Notes under the pieces: generated by a model
The model's database searches: none
What the model was told of the DNA's origin: nothing
What the model saw: the letters and a program-made list of their open reading frames with translations, nothing else
In this document: piece after piece, positions 60,201 through 64,000 of the stretch
Layout: each line of letters opens with the position of its first letter
Numbering within the stretch: position 1 is the first letter of the stretch
Translations under genes and position numbers: made by a program
Source: Takifugu bimaculatus
Lineage: Eukaryota > Chordata > Actinopteri > Tetraodontiformes > Tetraodontidae
Assembly (NCBI GenBank): GCA_004026145.2
Contig: CP034985.2
Location: forward strand, 8,948,424 to 9,012,423
Direction of reading: 5' to 3'
Length of the DNA stretch: 64,000 nucleotides

Positions 60201-62882
60201 ACTGTTGATTTTTATTACATCATTTATCACCTCTGTTGCATTCGCTGGCGTCTCATCCACGATTCCCCCGCAGCCCCGTTGCTCTCATCAAGACAATTGC
60301 TTTCTGAACGCAGAAATAATTCATCGGCTCGCTCGTTGTCTCATCTCCACGCAGAAGTGGAAAGTCAGCCAGACGAAGATCCGCGTGTTCTCCACGCTGC
60401 TCTTCATCTTGTTCGGCTGCCTCATCTTTGTGGCCTTGCCTGCTGTCATCTTCAAGCACATCGAGGGCTGGAGCACGCTGGAGTCCATCTACTTTGTCGT
60501 CATCACCCTCACCACCATCGGCTTCGGGGACTTTGTGGCCGGTGAAAAAGGTAATCCGATATTCTTTCTTTACCCGTTGGCCCTTCATTTACCTCCAGCT
60601 CAGACTCTAGTTTAAGCTTTGAAAACTTCTTTACTTTGATGACTTTCTTTAAAAATCACTTTTTAAACCCCACTTTCAACACGTACAGTCACCAAGAGGC
60701 AGCGGCGCCTCTGTTGCGGTGATGTTTGCGTGGCTCGCCATCTTTGTGTGTCATCTCTTCAGCTGTGATTTGCTCTGAAAACTCTGGAATGAGGTGTAGA
60801 GCACGGATGACCTGCTTCCCAAAGTCTTCAGTGGCGATTTAGGCTGGTAAAGCGCACAAACGGGATGAGCCGGCTTTCAGAAAACACAGAAGAAAGAGAG
60901 ATTAGACGAGTGGAGCGAGCTGCACAGGATTCACAGGAAGCTTTTTGGTGTTTGTGGAGGGTTACGCTGTACATGCTGTAAGCTTCTACAACAGTTTGGA
61001 GACTGTTTGGAGTCCAAAAGGACTGGCTGGCGTCCCGCTGGGTGGTGGTCAGGGCCTCCCTGGGCGTCCCCCCAGCACTGGGTCGCTGTAGTTGTCAGAG
61101 TCACTGAAGCAACGCTGGTCAGGGCTGCCAGATGAGTGGGAAGCGTCGGTGAATCTCCAGGGAAGGATGAAAGGACAGTATTGTAAGCGGAGAATAAGTG
61201 GCGTCCAACACGTCTGCGCAGAGGTTCCTGTGCTCCGGTGGAGATGGTCTCCATCACGCCTTTTTTGAATGCAGTCGGTCTAAAATATTTCCTCTCTGTG
61301 CCCGCTAGTTCCAGATGAACGTTGTTACTGTCGATGTGTTCTCATCCGTCACCGTTTGCTTTGTTTGGCGCAGCCGGCTCAGAGAGTCCGGAGTACCTGG
61401 ACTACTACAAGCCTGTGGTGTGTTTCTGGATCATGGTGGGCCTGGCGTACTTTGCCGCCGTGCTCAGCATGATCGGAGACTGGTTCCGAGTCATCTCCAA
61501 GAAAACTAAAGAAGAGGTACGTACATCCCACCAAGTACCGTCACATCATCCAAAGCAAACCAAAGGTTTATTTGACCCGAGACCATGTTGTGATCGAACC
61601 TTTGTGCCGTCTTAATAAAAATGCATCAGCAGACTGAGATAAAAGGAACCTTTTTCATCTCTGTGCAAAGGAAAGTAAGATAATAAAAGAGGTGGAGTGT
61701 TGTTCAAATCCTGCGGGCCTTGTCCACCTGGCCAGTGACTGTGCTGAGTGGATTAGCTGCATCAGAGGAGGCAGCTGACCAGGCTCTTAGACTACCTGAC
61801 AGATGCTTTTCTTTCAGCGCAATCAGCTCTTGTAACAGCGGTGCTGCAACGCTCCCGTTTGTTTTATAATGCTAAAGCCAGCACATCCTCAGCAGCAAGC
61901 TAAAACCTGAAATGACCTGAAATGTTCTGTATTTCATCTCCACGAGCTAGCTTTAATACACAACAGGACTCTTACGGTGCACTCTAATATGAAGCAACTC
62001 ATCACGGATTAATAAATATACATTGACATATTTGTTGCTGAGATGAATCCAACAGAAATATTAAATCATGCTCATAATTCTATATTTCGCTGTCGGTATA
62101 AAACACCTCTGTTCACCTAATTACAGCGAAATGATGTGTGAACGATGAGCTGGAGAAACCAACAAAATGAGAACTGAAGTACTCGAGTGTTTCTGCTCCA
62201 GCGTGTGTGTCTAATGTGTGCACACCTGCAGACACACGCGGTAAATTTGTAACTTGAGCGCGCAGAAGTCGACTCTAAATGAGTGCGACTCAGGGCCTGA
62301 TGAATAATCAAACACCCGGGAGGAACAGGCCTGGTGGATTATGAACCGGAGAGCAGAACTGGCTCCCGTTCCCTCCAGCACTTCTCAAGAGTTATAAAGC
62401 AGACAGCACATGAATAACAAGTTCATTTATTTTTAAAGGGATATCAAGCTTGCTTTTAATGGGCAGTAATTAAATAATCAGTAACTGACTGTAAAAGAAA
62501 AAAAGGCTTTGATATCTGTCGGCAGGTCGGTGAGTTCCGAGCTCACGCTGCCGAGTGGACGGCAAACGTGTCAGCGGAGTTCAAGGAGACCCGGAGACGA
62601 CTCAGCGTTGACATCTATGACAAGTTCCAGCGCGCCGCCTCCATCAAGCGCAAGTTGTCCTCCGAGCTGGGCATCAACGCGGCGGTAAGCCAGGAAATGA
62701 CCCCCGGCAAGCGGGCGCTGTCGGTCAACGTGTACGAGGACAGAGACGCTCCCTCCAATGTGACTCTCTCCCTCAGTCCCATGATGGGCGGCCTGTCCAG
62801 AAACGGCAGCCTCTACATGAACGGCCTGAGTCCGGATTACGCCGACAGGCGAGAAATCGCCATCATCGAGAATCTGAAGTGA
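51216..62882 (+). CDS. kcnk2: Two-pore-domain potassium channel TREK-1
   Basis: A plasma-membrane background K+ channel gated by stretch, lipids, temperature and internal pH. Exons: 51216 (A of ATG), 52389-52705, 56081-56198, 58929-59089, 60355-60541, 61374-61516, 62526-62882. All phases close, giving 427 aa. The N terminus AAPDLLDPKSA matches TREK-1. M1 is WKTVSAIFFLVVLYLIIGA; the cap contains CVNSS (dimer-disulfide cysteine and a glycosylation site) and NQT. The first filter is TTIGFGN, then IIYALLGIPLFGFLLAGVG; the second filter is TTIGFGD in VVITLTTIGFGDFVAG; M4 is IMVGLAYFAAVLSMIGDW. The proximal tail [20 protein letters not shown] holds the PKC-type serine and the glutamate proton sensor (E309 here), followed by the PKA-type site RRRLS. 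Met44 (VMRWK) matches the alternative start that gives a truncated TREK-1 in mammals. Tandem donors at exon 5 allow a 3-residue variant. Teleost a/b copy unresolved. Confidence 0.97.
52045..52078 (+). pseudogene. tRNA-Glu 3'-half fragment
   Basis: The sequence GGGTTCGATTCCCGGTCAGG and following bases match the T-arm and acceptor 3' strand of tRNA-Glu. It also includes CCGCCG, resembling the anticodon-stem/variable part. No 5' half, A box or anticodon loop precedes it, so it is not a functional gene. It lies in the first kcnk2 intron and may be a retroposed tRNA fragment or SINE remnant. Confidence 0.65.
52706..56080 (+). other. kcnk2: kcnk2 intron 2
   Basis: No other coding exon seen. Around 52800-53100 there is degraded sequence reminiscent of the 3' coding end of a LINE (GAGAGAGACGTTTGGATCAA followed by a CTGCTGCT-type segment). 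A CA microsatellite is at 55065-55090. Confidence 0.5.
55065..55090. repeat. (CA)n microsatellite
   Basis: Short pure CA tract in kcnk2 intron 2. Confidence 0.9.
56199..58928 (+). other. kcnk2: kcnk2 intron 3
   Basis: A 2.7-kb AT-rich intron that splits the first selectivity filter between Ile and Gly-Phe-Gly, with a GTGAGC donor and TTTTGCAG acceptor. I see no RNA gene, exon or repeat I can name in it. Confidence 0.6.
59209..59281 (-). tRNA. tRNA-Arg (anticodon CCT)
   Basis: The minus strand folds into a complete cloverleaf. The acceptor stem GCCCCAG pairs with CTGGGGT (G-U at the end pair). The A box is TGGCCTAATGG in the D arm. The anticodon arm is CTGGC-CTCCTAA-GCCAG with anticodon CCT, and the T arm GTGGG-TTCAAGT-CCCAT carries the B box. 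It has 73 bases, no intron and no encoded CCA. It closely matches the vertebrate tRNA-Arg-CCT sequence. It lies antisense in kcnk2 intron 4. A T-run on the minus strand about 45 bases beyond the 3' end is a possible, distant Pol III terminator. Confidence 0.95.
59638..59660. repeat. (GGA)n trinucleotide repeat
   Basis: AGGAGG tract in kcnk2 intron 4. Confidence 0.85.
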
Positions 62883-63524
62883 GCGCGAACATCCGGCGGG
62901 CTGAGGAACAGCGCACGTGGCGGCAGACGGTTTGTGCTTATTGCCTGAGCACCAGTGACGCTCGCACGCTCACTTGATGGATTTCCTCCAACCACTGATT
63001 GAAAACATCGACCCAATCACGGATCAATGGCCCAGATGCCTCCATCCAGCCTCCTGCCATCATCATCTCCCAGGTCCAGCATCTATCCCAGAACCTCTGT
63101 GCCATCGTGTTTGAGCCAAATCCAGACGGAGCTCTGGGACTTTAGCGTCGGAGGGAGCGAGGGCAGGAAGGAAACCAAGGCCCAGACAGAGGCAGCGACG
63201 CAGCGGGCGCCTCCGCACACCCACAGACAAGCCTGGAAACACAAAGTCCAGGCCACTCGTCACATTTAGAAAGCAATAGAGCTGCATGTGTTCGCCTCCA
63301 CGCTCTCTGAAATCTGCATCAGATAAAGAGGATCTTCACGCAACCAAAAGGAGCACTCTTTTGTGAGCACGCGCTCGTTTCTCTCTCCCTAAGCCTTCGC
63401 TTCTTCTGCTTTCGCAGGGCGGCCTGCCCCCACTACACAAACGAATGTTGACACGTTTCTCCTCCGTGACTGATGTCCATCTTCTCCCAGAGGAATAATC
63501 CACTTGTGCCTTATAGACAATAAA
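62883..63524 (+). promoter_or_regulatory. kcnk2: kcnk2 3' UTR with candidate poly(A) signal
   Basis: AATAAA at 63519-63524 lies about 640 bases after the TGA codon. A longer 3' UTR running off the window is possible. 63525-64000 shows nothing further I can identify. Confidence 0.45.
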
Positions 63525-64000
63525 ACCCCCACTCCTGAGGACGTTGGATGCACGAAAGTCACGGGGGTGACACGCGTGTGAGCCCCAGCCTTGTTACGTA
63601 CGGACGGTTTTGATGTACATTTGCAGGAATTTTGGACAGTATGAAGAGAGGCTCTGATGGACGTCGAGGCGAGGACGCTTGTTTTTTACCCTTCTGAGGA
63701 GAAATCTACAGAATGCATGACAGATGAATAGTGAAACTGACTAACTGGGAAAACAACACCTTTGTCTGCCAGCGTGAATTTGGCATTTCCCATCAGCCTA
63801 AGTGCTAAGACGGTTACATTAACCCCGGCGCGGCACACGGGCGCGCTCGTCACGCTGCCCATTACTCCCAGCGTGGTCGAAGGCTCGGACACACTCTGTC
63901 ATTCTGAAGCCCTGTTCCGGAGGCTTCCATAAATTGAATCCACTGCTGTTTTTTGTTGTTTTTTTAATTTAAATGCTTCGGGATGGGGGGGAGGTGTTTG

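Noticed and set aside
1..64000. CRISPR array, phage, bacterial operon or endogenous virus
   Set aside because: No direct-repeat/spacer structure, no prokaryotic gene organisation and no viral protein similarity seen on either strand.

Overview
This is vertebrate, almost certainly teleost, nuclear DNA. Every protein gene is split by GT-AG introns. Dinucleotide (CA/GT) microsatellites are abundant, dispersed repeats of a type I associate with fish genomes are present, and gene spacing is compact. There is no bacterial-style operon, CRISPR array or virus. I recognised the genes by matching translated exons to protein families from memory; no database search was run. Exon limits were set by hand from splice sites and checked by codon phase.

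Layout: (1) 1-5190, no recognisable gene; microsatellites, G-rich tracts and a long C-run. (2) 5191-20236, minus strand: rps6kc1 (PX, MIT and divergent kinase domains), about 16 coding exons. (3) 20380-24013, minus strand: a 12-exon DBH-like copper monooxygenase (MOXD family). Its putative poly(A) signal lies only about 145 bp from the rps6kc1 start codon. (4) 24014-25089: short divergent promoter interval, CpG-rich at its right end. (5) 25090-34250, plus strand: snx9 (SH3, low-complexity linker, PX, BAR), 18 core exons plus two frame-preserving candidate cassette exons, one of only 36 nt. (6) 36644-39227, minus strand: an 8-exon secreted coiled-coil plus fibrinogen-like-domain protein. (7) 39264-about 50900: about 11.6 kb with no gene I can support. 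(8) about 50900-63524, plus strand: kcnk2 (TREK-1 two-pore potassium channel), 7 exons. Its ATG is created across the first splice junction, and an antisense tRNA-Arg(CCT) gene sits in one intron.

The genes do not form one pathway. They cover endosomal lipid/kinase scaffolding (rps6kc1), secretory-pathway copper hydroxylation (MOXD), endocytic membrane remodelling (snx9), a secreted ligand-like protein (fibrinogen-like) and a mechano-/lipid-/pH-gated K+ leak channel (kcnk2).

The most important caution is that three genes carry single-base reading-frame breaks inside otherwise intact exons: rps6kc1 two, the MOXD gene two, the fibrinogen-like gene one. By contrast, all core exons of snx9 and all exons of kcnk2 are in perfect phase. 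Either the consensus has base-level errors or some genes, most plausibly MOXD and the fibrinogen-like gene, are recently broken.
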